Made by a program: the position numbers and the translations under genes | Shown here: piece after piece, positions 45,170 to 53,715 of the stretch | Numbering within the stretch: position 1 is the stretch's first letter | Layout: each line of letters starts with the position of its first letter | The notes under the pieces: generated by a model | What the model saw: only the letters and a program-made list of their open reading frames with translations | Database searches by the model: none | Told to the model about the DNA's origin: nothing | From: Subsaxibacter sp. CAU 1640 | GTDB taxonomy: Bacteria; Bacteroidota; Bacteroidia; Flavobacteriales; Flavobacteriaceae | Length of the DNA stretch: 64,000 nt | Reading direction: 5' to 3' | Assembly: GCF_023156585.1 (NCBI RefSeq) | Contig: NZ_JALNMI010000001.1 | Span: 124,001 to 188,000 of the forward strand

Positions 45170-48100
45170 CTAGTGGGATAGCAGTTTTACTGTTTTAGAA
45201 CCTTTTTCAGAAGTGGCTTTTACAATCCACAAACCTTGAGGTAAAGCCATTTCCATATCCGTATAGGTGCTGCAACTTTTCAATAGTGCACCAGTCATAC
45301 TATATACTCTCACTTCGGTTTTTGAGGTCACATTCGAAATGAATAATTTTTGATTATAAGTTTTGATATTAACTGAAGTTCCAACAGTTCCATCAATTTC
45401 ATTAATCCCCAAAAAAGCGAATGGATCCCAACCATCATTCCCTTGAGTAAAGTTTAATGTTGTTATGTTCGTTCCGTCAGTCAAAACTGGCGATGACAAC
45501 ACTGTTGACCAAGGCGCACGAACACCAGAATTGTCCACACCTGGTGCATTTTCAATAGTGCCAAATTCATACATCTTTGGAGATTCACCTCCTAAAGAAC
45601 TTGTCCATCCTACTGGTGAAATCAACGAAAGTCCTTCTGAACCTGGATACGTTGATTCATCAATTGTGGTGTTATAGAAAACAACCTCACTTGTGTTAGG
45701 TGCCCAAGGACGTCCAAAATATCCTGGTTTCGAACCATTGACCGAAGCTGTCTCAACACCAGGAACTGGGGAAACTACGTGACATTGATACATCAAAAAG
45801 CCTCTGCCACTTGTTTGTTGAGCTGCAGTAATGTAAGCCGCGTCACTACTTGAATCACTCGTGTTCAGCATCAATTCTGATTCGTAAAAGACCGCTGTCA
45901 TTCCACCGAAAATGTAATCAACTGCACCCATCATTACACCTTGATATGCGGCAAACCTTGCTCCAGACGCACCATAAAAAGAATCTTGACGACCGATGAC
46001 TCTACAATTGTTTAAAAACACTCTATCTGCACTTGCTGCAATGCCAAGGGCTGCTGCCTGCGTTACATAACCAGCCGCTCTATTTTGAACTGCTGTATTT
46101 CCGTAATCAGTCGGTCTAACAGGCTCACTCGGAGCTTTAGGCAAAACGACATCTTGAGATTCTTTCAACGAAATGTATTGATTGAATGAATTTTCAAGAA
46201 TGATGTTATCAAAAGTGATGTCTTCAGCCGTGATAACCACCGTAGCATTCCAATAAGAAGAACCGCCACCTGTTCCTTCTTGATTGACATAATTTGTGTA
46301 GCCATTTTCAGTGTTAACTGCCAATGCTTCAGCGCTCCATTTGTTATTGGTAGACTGACTAAAGAAATTATATTTTTGACCATAATAAGATGTTATTCTC
46401 ACCGCATTGGCATCGATATCAACTCCAGCATTTAATAATCCGATACTTGGACTTGTTGAAGCATTTTTTAGTGTAATGTTGTTGTTCGAAACCACTAGCA
46501 TTTCTTCATAATTTCCTGGGTCGATCATAACCATTACATGTTCATCGTTTGAACGTTCCATCCTTGAAATAGCGTCCAAAGCGCCATTTATTGTCTGATA
46601 ATCTTTATCTACACCCACGGTAACTATTGGACTATATCCTACTATTGAAACCACCTTGAACGACGTGAAATAAGAATTTCCACTAACTGATATCGTCACA
46701 GTTCCATCAGAAGTTCCTGGATAAATATATTCACTTGTAACACTTGTACTAGTACTATTGGATGTATTTGTAATTGTCGGCCCTCCCTCAACGGAATAAC
46801 TGGATTGGTAATAATCTTTGATTATCACTTTGTCCCCAACCTGAACAGGAATTGCGATGGTAGCACCATTGCCTGCGTTCAAATCACCATTTGCACCCCT
46901 AACATTGACATTGCCAGTAAATATTAGCCCCTTGTAAGCAGTTGCTGCTGTTATCACTCTGTCATTAAATCGCCATTCTGAAATTGAATTAAAGGTTAAA
47001 GTTTTTGAAGTTGGCGCCGAGGACACAACTAGATTTGAGGTTAATGCTAACTCAATTGGATACAAATCAAGGCCCTCATACGAAATTTCATAAACCCCAT
47101 CTCTTAAACTTACAGATGACACATCAGTAAAAGAATAAGAATAACCATCTTCATTTAAATTTGTAAAAGTTAAACTCAATGCTGATCGTTGCGATACCGT
47201 CAAATCAGGTGTCGCAATCGAAACATTGTATAAAGGTTTTAATGTAAAGTTGATATTCGATGTTTCCGCAGCCATTCCGATGGTGATCGTGTTCGAAAGA
47301 ATTTCATAATCATTGACACCTATGGCGGATATCGTATATTCAATATTGGCTTCCAGATTTACACTATAAGTAGAATTGGCTTCATCAATGGTTACAACAG
47401 GCGTGTATATACTTCCTGCCGCAGGATCTGGTGTGAAATCTAACCCCAAACCAGTCACATCTGGCAATCCTGAAATGTTACCACTCAAATTGTACAAATC
47501 TACTTGTAAAAGAACAATATCGTGTGTGGTTGTAGATTCGGCAACGTCCAATGTGTCTCCACTTGTGATAATATATCCATTTGCTCCTGCAAGACTCAAT
47601 TCATATTCATATCCTTCAGGCAAATCTACCGTATATGTGCCGCTGGAAACAACCGAAGTTACAACCTTTCCAGCAGCATTGGTGAATTGAATGCCATAAC
47701 CACCAGGAAGTCCTGGAGCTTGAGATTCGTCAACGGCTCCTGTAATAGTAATGTAGTTTGCCGCCTTTCTATAGACTCTAAAATAACTCGGTTTACCTGT
47801 TGTATCGTAAATCTGGTACTCACCAGCTGATTTTGCAACAAAATCCACAACGGTTTCAGCAGCAGGAACTGCTACTTGGTCTGTTTGGGCAGAAGGATCG
47901 GGAACATATACGAAATTCAATACACCACCGGCATCGGTTCTAGTATTGAGCGTCACCTCATCATCTTCGGCAAGATTTAAAGTTAAATATCTCCCAGTAT
48001 TGGCTCCAGAATTTACATAAACCCTACCCGTAAAATTGGTAGAGCTTGCAATGTTCTCATCCCATCTTGTCAAGTTAGTGTTAGTCGATCTTAATCGGTC

Positions 48101-48781
48101 GCTTGTTCCATTCGTAACATAACCTAAATCTCCAGCACTGAATGATGGTAAATTGACACCACTTGAACCTGGAGTAATCGAAATATCATACCAAGAATTG
48201 ATAATCGATTCTGATAGCATATTGTTATATAAGATAGGATCTAACTGTTCAGCTCCGAAATCCCAGACATCCGTCATTAACACTGCCGCTGCCATAGAGG
48301 TAACTTCAATAGCTGGAGTGTAAGCGTTCGAACCGTTGAAGGTAAAATATAAAGTTGTTGGGCTCCCAACATAATTGAACTCATAGTACCCTGTTTGGTC
48401 AGCCATTCCTGGATGCGAATCTAAATCCACATCGATGGACCCCAATTCACTTCCTCCTGGAGTAGTTCCTCCATGCATTGTCCCTGCACTGTATACAGAA
48501 CCATAAAAACGAATGGTATTATCCGTATTATCAACATCTATCTCTAGAAGATTCCCTTCTTTGAATGAAACTCCATAACCGTTACTATGCCAAAGGGTAG
48601 TTGCCGCTTGAGTTCTAACTTTACCATCAGGACTAACTGTCGAAGTTACTGGATCCCATTGTGTACCAGTATTAGTGAACGTTGAACCGTCTGCCAAGTT
48701 ATAATTGGTAGTTGTTTGACCTTGCAGTGCAAAACAAATTAAGAACAACGTCAAAGTGATAAAAACTGAAAGCTTTTTCAT
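45170..48781 (-). CDS. Giant secreted CE8 pectin methylesterase with T9SS sorting domain
   Basis: This 1203-residue protein has a signal peptide (about 1-22). A beta-rich N-terminal half holds at least two modules (about 25-160, and about 172-345 starting DVWDFGAEQ) and Ig-like repeats (about 345-520). Another beta module (about 600-712, EWRFNDRVI) precedes the CE8 beta-helix (about 718-1110). Its active-site residues are visible as GRQDSFYG (Asp933), GAVDYIFGG (Asp955) and FGRPW (Arg). A T9SS sorting domain ends it (about 1125-1203). It should remove methyl esters from homogalacturonan outside the cell. It is preceded by its own operator copy. The large non-catalytic part is unusual for the family and could bind polysaccharide. 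Confidence 0.9.
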   Translation of the reverse strand: MKKLSVFITLTLFLICFALQGQTTTNYNLADGSTFTNTGTQWDPVTSTVSPDGKVRTQAATTLWHSNGYGVSFKEGNLLEIDVDNTDNTIRFYGSVYSAGTMHGGTTPGGSELGSIDVDLDSHPGMADQTGYYEFNYVGSPTTLYFTFNGSNAYTPAIEVTSMAAAVLMTDVWDFGAEQLDPILYNNMLSESIINSWYDISITPGSSGVNLPSFSAGDLGYVTNGTSDRLRSTNTNLTRWDENIASSTNFTGRVYVNSGANTGRYLTLNLAEDDEVTLNTRTDAGGVLNFVYVPDPSAQTDQVAVPAAETVVDFVAKSAGEYQIYDTTGKPSYFRVYRKAANYITITGAVDESQAPGLPGGYGIQFTNAAGKVVTSVVSSGTYTVDLPEGYEYELSLAGANGYIITSGDTLDVAESTTTHDIVLLQVDLYNLSGNISGLPDVTGLGLDFTPDPAAGSIYTPVVTIDEANSTYSVNLEANIEYTISAIGVNDYEILSNTITIGMAAETSNINFTLKPLYNVSIATPDLTVSQRSALSLTFTNLNEDGYSYSFTDVSSVSLRDGVYEISYEGLDLYPIELALTSNLVVSSAPTSKTLTFNSISEWRFNDRVITAATAYKGLIFTGNVNVRGANGDLNAGNGATIAIPVQVGDKVIIKDYYQSSYSVEGGPTITNTSNSTSTSVTSEYIYPGTSDGTVTISVSGNSYFTSFKVVSIVGYSPIVTVGVDKDYQTINGALDAISRMERSNDEHVMVMIDPGNYEEMLVVSNNNITLKNASTSPSIGLLNAGVDIDANAVRITSYYGQKYNFFSQSTNNKWSAEALAVNTENGYTNYVNQEGTGGGSSYWNATVVITAEDITFDNIILENSFNQYISLKESQDVVLPKAPSEPVRPTDYGNTAVQNRAAGYVTQAAALGIAASADRVFLNNCRVIGRQDSFYGASGARFAAYQGVMMGAVDYIFGGMTAVFYESELMLNTSDSSSDAAYITAAQQTSGRGFLMYQCHVVSPVPGVETASVNGSKPGYFGRPWAPNTSEVVFYNTTIDESTYPGSEGLSLISPVGWTSSLGGESPKMYEFGTIENAPGVDNSGVRAPWSTVLSSPVLTDGTNITTLNFTQGNDGWDPFAFLGINEIDGTVGTSVNIKTYNQKLFISNVTSKTEVRVYSMTGALLKSCSTYTDMEMALPQGLWIVKATSEKGSKTVKLLSH

Positions 48782-48825
48782 TTTATAAAGATTTATTGAT
48801 TAGTTAATTTATATTTACATCGATA

Positions 48826-48839
48826 TGCAATCGATTACT
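48826..48839. promoter_or_regulatory. Pectin operator before the giant CE8 gene
   Basis: TGCAATCGATTACT lies 44 nt before the CE8 start. On the minus strand TAAGTTAA (48840-48847), a weak -7 box, directly abuts it, the same geometry as at the other sites. Confidence 0.7.
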
Positions 48840-48871
48840 TTAACTTAAAAAAAAGTAATTTTTACAAGAGA

Positions 48872-50185
48872 TTACTTTTTAATAACTTTAAACATTTCAA
48901 CTTTGGACCCAACTTCAACTTTACAAAAATAAATTCCGCTTTCATATCCACGGAAATCAATCTCTGAAACATCATCTAATTTCTCTGAACTCGTGTAAAG
49001 TTTTTTTCCATTTAATGAGTAGATTGATATTTCAGCCCTACTATTATTTCTTTCAACAAGCTTTATGTTTAACTTATCTTCAATTACCGTAGGATAGTAT
49101 TTTATGCCTGTAGTTGTATAATCATCAACACCCAAATTGTCGCAAGACGATGATATAACACCAGATGCACTGACCTGAAGCGTTGCACCTGCACCACAAG
49201 AGGTATCTGTTACTGCCGTTGAAACATCAGTCACAGGAAAAGATGTGTAGGTATAGGAAGGTGCTGAAACAGATCCCAAATTAGACACGTTATTTATACA
49301 ATCATTAAATTGTAGCGACACCATACCACCATCTGAACCTGCATTTTGATAAACGTTAGTGACATTATTGAAATGTGATTTTTCAACATAACACGTTAAG
49401 TTATTCGTTCCTCCGCCAAGGCCTAAAGCCGCTGAACCAGAAACGCCAGGATTATAATAGCAGTTCAAAATATGTAGCTCTGCATTTCTTGCACGCGGCA
49501 TTCGCGCTTTACATCCACTAGCCCAATAACAATTTTGAAAAGTGACACTATAATGCCCATCTGATGGAGCATTGCTGCTGCTGGATCCTATAAGATTGGA
49601 AAATCTATGATCATTGGAACCACCAGGACCACCTGTTATAGGAGGCTTTAAATAAGTGAACTTGCACCAAGAAACGGTAATGTTGTCCGAATTATTTTTA
49701 ATGTCAAAATTCCCATCAATACCATCCTGAAATTCACAATGATCAACCCATAAATTGGTACATCCGTCCGCGGTAAGATTATCGCGCCCATCCACATCAT
49801 ACGCTCCAGGCCCTTCAAAAATTAAATTTCTGATGATAACATTGTTAGAGCCATTCTTTAAATTGAGAATTCCCGAACCAGATGGAGTAAGGTCATTATT
49901 TACCAATCTTGCACCAGGAAGCCCAATAATAGTTTTGTTGATTACCACTTCACTTATGGGTTGACCGGTAGGTATAGTTATGGTGCCAGAAACCAAAATC
50001 ACTTGCGGAGTGGATAAACGGATGTTTGCTTTAAAGTCAGTGTAGTTTGAAACGGTTACAGGAGAAACATTTCCACCTCCAGTTGTATTTGCACCAAAAC
50101 CCTCTGGTGAGGCCATATAATATGTTTGAGCTAACAATGATGTAAATGATAATGTTAAGACAAGTAGAAGTAAAGTTTTTTTCAT
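48872..50185 (-). CDS. Secreted PL1 pectate lyase with T9SS sorting domain
   Basis: The frame is open from 50308, but the ATG at 50185 gives a clean signal peptide (MKKTLLLLVLTLSFTSLLAQ) and places the operator outside the gene, so it is chosen (437 residues). The PL1 beta-helix starts at ASPEGFGANTTGG (25-37) and carries WVDHCEFQDGIDGNFD (146-161, calcium ligands) and ARMPRAR with the RxPxxR motif (Arg228, Arg233). A T9SS sorting domain ends it (about 362-437, with YYPTVIEDKLNIKL). It should cleave homogalacturonan extracellularly by calcium-dependent beta-elimination. It lies downstream of a divergent promoter region shared with the pectin susC. Confidence 0.93.
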   Translation of the reverse strand: MKKTLLLLVLTLSFTSLLAQTYYMASPEGFGANTTGGGNVSPVTVSNYTDFKANIRLSTPQVILVSGTITIPTGQPISEVVINKTIIGLPGARLVNNDLTPSGSGILNLKNGSNNVIIRNLIFEGPGAYDVDGRDNLTADGCTNLWVDHCEFQDGIDGNFDIKNNSDNITVSWCKFTYLKPPITGGPGGSNDHRFSNLIGSSSSNAPSDGHYSVTFQNCYWASGCKARMPRARNAELHILNCYYNPGVSGSAALGLGGGTNNLTCYVEKSHFNNVTNVYQNAGSDGGMVSLQFNDCINNVSNLGSVSAPSYTYTSFPVTDVSTAVTDTSCGAGATLQVSASGVISSSCDNLGVDDYTTTGIKYYPTVIEDKLNIKLVERNNSRAEISIYSLNGKKLYTSSEKLDDVSEIDFRGYESGIYFCKVEVGSKVEMFKVIKK

Positions 50186-50217
50186 CAATGCGGATCTATT
50201 ATTTAACACAACATTCT

Positions 50218-50231
50218 TGTAATCGATTACA
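50218..50231. promoter_or_regulatory. Perfect pectin operator before the second PL1
   Basis: TGTAATCGATTACA is a perfect 14-bp palindrome. On the minus strand the exact -7 box TATGTTTG (50232-50239) abuts it, so the operator covers the likely transcription start. Confidence 0.85.
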
Positions 50232-50363
50232 CAAACATAAGATTTTATTTGAACATTTTTCTTGTCTATAAAAAAATTAACATTTTCGTTTTTAATATAA
50301 AACTTCAATATCCTTATTTTTTGAGCTGAAATATTTAGATATTCAAAAAATATTATTCAAAAA

Positions 50364-50408
50364 TTTGCGTAATTAAAAAATAATAATAAATTTGTGCAAT
50401 CGATTACA
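50364..50408 (+). promoter_or_regulatory. Promoter and operator of the pectin susC operon
   Basis: TTTG (50364-50367), a 19-bp spacer and TAAATTTG (50387-50394) form a consensus Bacteroidota promoter. The operator TGCAATCGATTACA (50395-50408) follows with no gap and covers the expected start of transcription. Confidence 0.88.
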
Positions 50409-50491
50409 TTTAAATATTAACTTAACTAACAGTTTTCATGTGTAACAATTTAATTGATTATTTGTTTTTCAAATCACAGAAAAGAAAACCT

Positions 50492-53400
50492 ATGAAGGTT
50501 TCATTATTTAAGCCCTCATTGATTGTATTATTCCTTCTTTTAACTTTTAATAATTCAGTTGTATTTGCTCAAAATACCACTGTCACAGGAACTGTGACAG
50601 CCGAAGATATTGGTGGCCCCTTACCTGGCGTTACAGTTTTGGTCAAAGGAACATCAAATGGTGCAGTAACAGATTTTGATGGAAATTATACATTAAATGT
50701 AACTACTTCTAATGCCATTTTGGTTTTTTCCTATGTCGGTTACATTACACAGGAGGTAAATATTGGTACTAGTAAAACTATTAACGTAGATCTTAAACCT
50801 AGTTTAGAATCATTAGACGAGGTTGTAGTTATCGGTTATGGTACAACTAAAAAATCTGATTTGACAGGGTCAGTTGTAACTATTGACGGTTCAGCACTTA
50901 CTAAACAGCCGATATCAAATGTGGGTGAAGCGCTTACGGGTCGTTTAGCTGGAGTATCTGTTGTATCAACTGAAGGGTCTCCAGACGCTGAAATTAATAT
51001 TAGGGTGCGTGGAGGCTCATCCCTAACTCAAGACAGTTCTCCATTAATTATCGTGGACGGATTTCCTATCAGTAATCTTTCCGATATTGCAGCTTCTGAT
51101 ATAGAAAACATTTCGGTTTTGAAAGATGCTTCGTCTACTGCAATCTATGGTTCCAGAGGTGCCAACGGTGTTGTGATCATAACCACTAAAAGTGGTAAAG
51201 AAGGTAAAATTAGTGTTAACTTCAACATGTTTTATGGAGTTAAAAAAGTGCAAAATTTTATCGATGTATTAGAGCCTGAAGACTACGTGAAATGGCAATA
51301 TGAATATTCACTATTGAGAAATAACCCCGATCTTTATGAAGATTATTTCGGAACATGGCAAGACTACGATCAGTATATTGGCATGGAAGGCAATAATTGG
51401 CAAAAACAGATATATGGTCGTTTAGGGAAAACTCAAAGTCGCGATTTAGCTATAAGAGGTGGATCAGAAAAGGTCAATTTCAATTTCAATTATGCTCACT
51501 ACGATGAAAAGGCAATAATGGTAGGTTCAAATTTCAAAAGGGACAATCTGTCATTATCCTTAAAAGCTAAACCAAATGATAGAGTGAATTTAAATTTCAC
51601 CATGCGTTATTCTGATACTGAAATTAATGGTGGAGGTGCCAATGAACAAAATGAAGTGTCGTCTCAAGATTCACGTTTGAAACATGCCGTTGGATACTCT
51701 CCAATTCCGGTTCCTGGGGTTACCACTACAAATACAGATGAAGCGATTTTTGGAAACTTAACCAACCCTTTCATCGCAGTGGATGACAATCAGCGTCGTC
51801 AATTCAGAAAAAACTTCAATATGCTTGGTAGTTTTTCATGGGAATTTCTTGATGATTTAACCTATAAAATGGATTTAGGTCTTGATAACAGATATGATTT
51901 GGATTATCGATTTTATGGTCGTTCAACCTATTATTCATCAAACAGACCTGAAGTAGAAAACCAAGGGCTTCCAGGTCTTATCACGAGAGACCGTAAAAGG
52001 GAAACGTTCAGAAATGCAAATACACTAAATTACGATTTCAAAAAAATACTTGGAGAAAACCACTCACTAAAATTGCTTCTAGGTGAAGAAATGATTGTGA
52101 CAAAAGATAACAGGGTCACAAGTGAACTCCACGGGTTTCCGGCAGATTTTGATTTCGAGACCTCGGTAAATTTGACTACTCAAGGTGATCCATTTTCTAT
52201 TGACAACTTTAATAGCCCTGATGATAAATTATTATCTTTCTTTGGACGATTAGAGTATGATTACAAGAACAGATATCTTGTTACAGGTACATTCCGCGCA
52301 GATGGTTCCAGTAAATTCCTTGGCAATAACCGCTGGGGATATTTCCCATCAGCGGCTGTGGCATGGAAAATCAGTGAAGAGAACTTCTTAAAAGATGTTT
52401 CATGGATTAACACTTTGAAGTTGAGAGCTAGTTACGGTGAAGTAGGTAATAATAATATTCTTACAGGTCAAACAAGACAGACATTCCAATCCTATAACAC
52501 AGGCTATTTAAATGGAATTAATAGTTATTGGGCAACTTCTGATATTTTGGCCAACCCAAATCTCAAATGGGAGACCACTACCACTCAAAATTTTGGTTTT
52601 GATTTTGACTTATTACGAGGACGTATTAATGGAACGATCGAGACTTATAAAAATCTTACTACAGATTTATTGTTTCTATACCCAACTCCAGGAACAGGAT
52701 ATGAAAGTCAATTTCGTAATGCTGCCGAATTGCAAAATACTGGAATAGAAGCAACATTGAATGTTATAGCTATAGAAAATGCCGATTACGGGTTAAATTT
52801 TTCTTTCAACATCAATTTTAACAAACAGAGAATAAATTCTCTCGGTGGGCTAAATGAAACTATCTTTTATTCTGATTGGGCTTCTTCACAAATACCAGGA
52901 GATTTTATATTAAGTGAAGGTGGTACATTAGGAATGATGTATGGATATGTAAATGACGGTCGATATGAAATCTCTGACTTCACTTATAATTCAGATACTC
53001 AAAGCTATATTCTAAATGAGGGTGTAGTTCGTGACGAAGATGTTGTCGGGGAACCAATGCCAGGAAACATGAAATTGAAAGATTTAAATGGTGATGGCAT
53101 CATTGATGTGAACGACAGGACCGTTATAGGTAACGCAAATCCAAAACATACAGGTGGTATTGTATTGAACGCCTATGCCTACGGATTTGATCTCTCTGCT
53201 GCATTTAACTGGAGTGTTGGAAATGATATTTACAACGCCAATAAAATCGAATTTACAACTGCTAACGCAAACAGTACCTATCGTAATTTAAGTTCTGTAA
53301 TGGCAGATGGTGTGAGATGGACCAACCTTGATCCCAATTCAGGTCAACTTGTAACAGACCCTGATCAATTGGCTGCTTTGAATGCAAACACTACATTATG

Positions 53401-53695
53401 GTCACCATTTATGGATCGTTATGTTTTAAGTGATTGGGCAATAGAAGATGGATCCTTTTTAAGACTTAATACGCTTACTTTGGGTTACACCACTCCAGAA
53501 TCTATTACTTCGAAAATGGGTGTTTCAAGATTGAGGTTTTACCTCACTGCAAACAATGTTTTTGTATTGACCAATTACAGTGGCCCAGATCCGGAAGTTT
53601 CAACAAGAAGAAGATCGCCACTTACTCCAGGTGTTGACTATTCAGCGTATCCAAGAGCTAGACAACTCGTATTTGGATTAAATCTTAGTTTCTAA
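50492..53695 (+). CDS. SusC-like TonB-dependent receptor, pectin
   Basis: The frame is open from 50438, but the ATG at 50492 gives a normal signal peptide (MKVSLFKPSLIVLFLLLTF, cleaved after VFAQ), so the product is 1067 residues. A carboxypeptidase-D-like domain (about 30-105, with GVTVLVKGTSNGAVTDFDG) is followed by the SusC signature DEVVVIGYGTT, the plug with IRVRGGSSLTQDSSPLIIVD, and a beta-barrel ending in LNLSF. It should import pectic oligosaccharides together with the SusD protein 20 nt downstream. It is the first gene of an operon behind a consensus promoter and an operator. It is about 100 residues longer than the starch SusC of this window, within the family's range. Confidence 0.94.
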   Translation: MKVSLFKPSLIVLFLLLTFNNSVVFAQNTTVTGTVTAEDIGGPLPGVTVLVKGTSNGAVTDFDGNYTLNVTTSNAILVFSYVGYITQEVNIGTSKTINVDLKPSLESLDEVVVIGYGTTKKSDLTGSVVTIDGSALTKQPISNVGEALTGRLAGVSVVSTEGSPDAEINIRVRGGSSLTQDSSPLIIVDGFPISNLSDIAASDIENISVLKDASSTAIYGSRGANGVVIITTKSGKEGKISVNFNMFYGVKKVQNFIDVLEPEDYVKWQYEYSLLRNNPDLYEDYFGTWQDYDQYIGMEGNNWQKQIYGRLGKTQSRDLAIRGGSEKVNFNFNYAHYDEKAIMVGSNFKRDNLSLSLKAKPNDRVNLNFTMRYSDTEINGGGANEQNEVSSQDSRLKHAVGYSPIPVPGVTTTNTDEAIFGNLTNPFIAVDDNQRRQFRKNFNMLGSFSWEFLDDLTYKMDLGLDNRYDLDYRFYGRSTYYSSNRPEVENQGLPGLITRDRKRETFRNANTLNYDFKKILGENHSLKLLLGEEMIVTKDNRVTSELHGFPADFDFETSVNLTTQGDPFSIDNFNSPDDKLLSFFGRLEYDYKNRYLVTGTFRADGSSKFLGNNRWGYFPSAAVAWKISEENFLKDVSWINTLKLRASYGEVGNNNILTGQTRQTFQSYNTGYLNGINSYWATSDILANPNLKWETTTTQNFGFDFDLLRGRINGTIETYKNLTTDLLFLYPTPGTGYESQFRNAAELQNTGIEATLNVIAIENADYGLNFSFNINFNKQRINSLGGLNETIFYSDWASSQIPGDFILSEGGTLGMMYGYVNDGRYEISDFTYNSDTQSYILNEGVVRDEDVVGEPMPGNMKLKDLNGDGIIDVNDRTVIGNANPKHTGGIVLNAYAYGFDLSAAFNWSVGNDIYNANKIEFTTANANSTYRNLSSVMADGVRWTNLDPNSGQLVTDPDQLAALNANTTLWSPFMDRYVLSDWAIEDGSFLRLNTLTLGYTTPESITSKMGVSRLRFYLTANNVFVLTNYSGPDPEVSTRRRSPLTPGVDYSAYPRARQLVFGLNLSF

Positions 53696-53715
53696 TTTAA
53701 TTATATTTAAAAAAG

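Larger units (their letters stand above)
50186..50491. promoter_or_regulatory. Divergent pectin control region (306 bp)
   Basis: No gene was seen here. It holds two operator palindromes and two -7 boxes, each pair driving one direction: the PL1 gene to the left and the pectin susC to the right. The middle (about 50240-50360) is very AT-rich. Confidence 0.85.

Noticed and set aside
48187-48200. GATAATCGATTCTG inside the CE8 coding region
   Set aside because: It is an imperfect match within a gene and shows no promoter geometry.
48815-48828. A second ATCGAT-containing motif beside the CE8 operator
   Set aside because: TTACATCGATATGC keeps only the six central bases of the operator, and the outer bases do not fit, so it is not counted as a site.
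50186-50308. 41-residue N-terminal extension of the second PL1
   Set aside because: It would place the operator and -7 box inside the gene and has no signal peptide character.
50438-50491. Longer start of the pectin SusC (MCNNLIDYLF...)
   Set aside because: The extra residues do not form a signal peptide, whereas the ATG at 50492 does.
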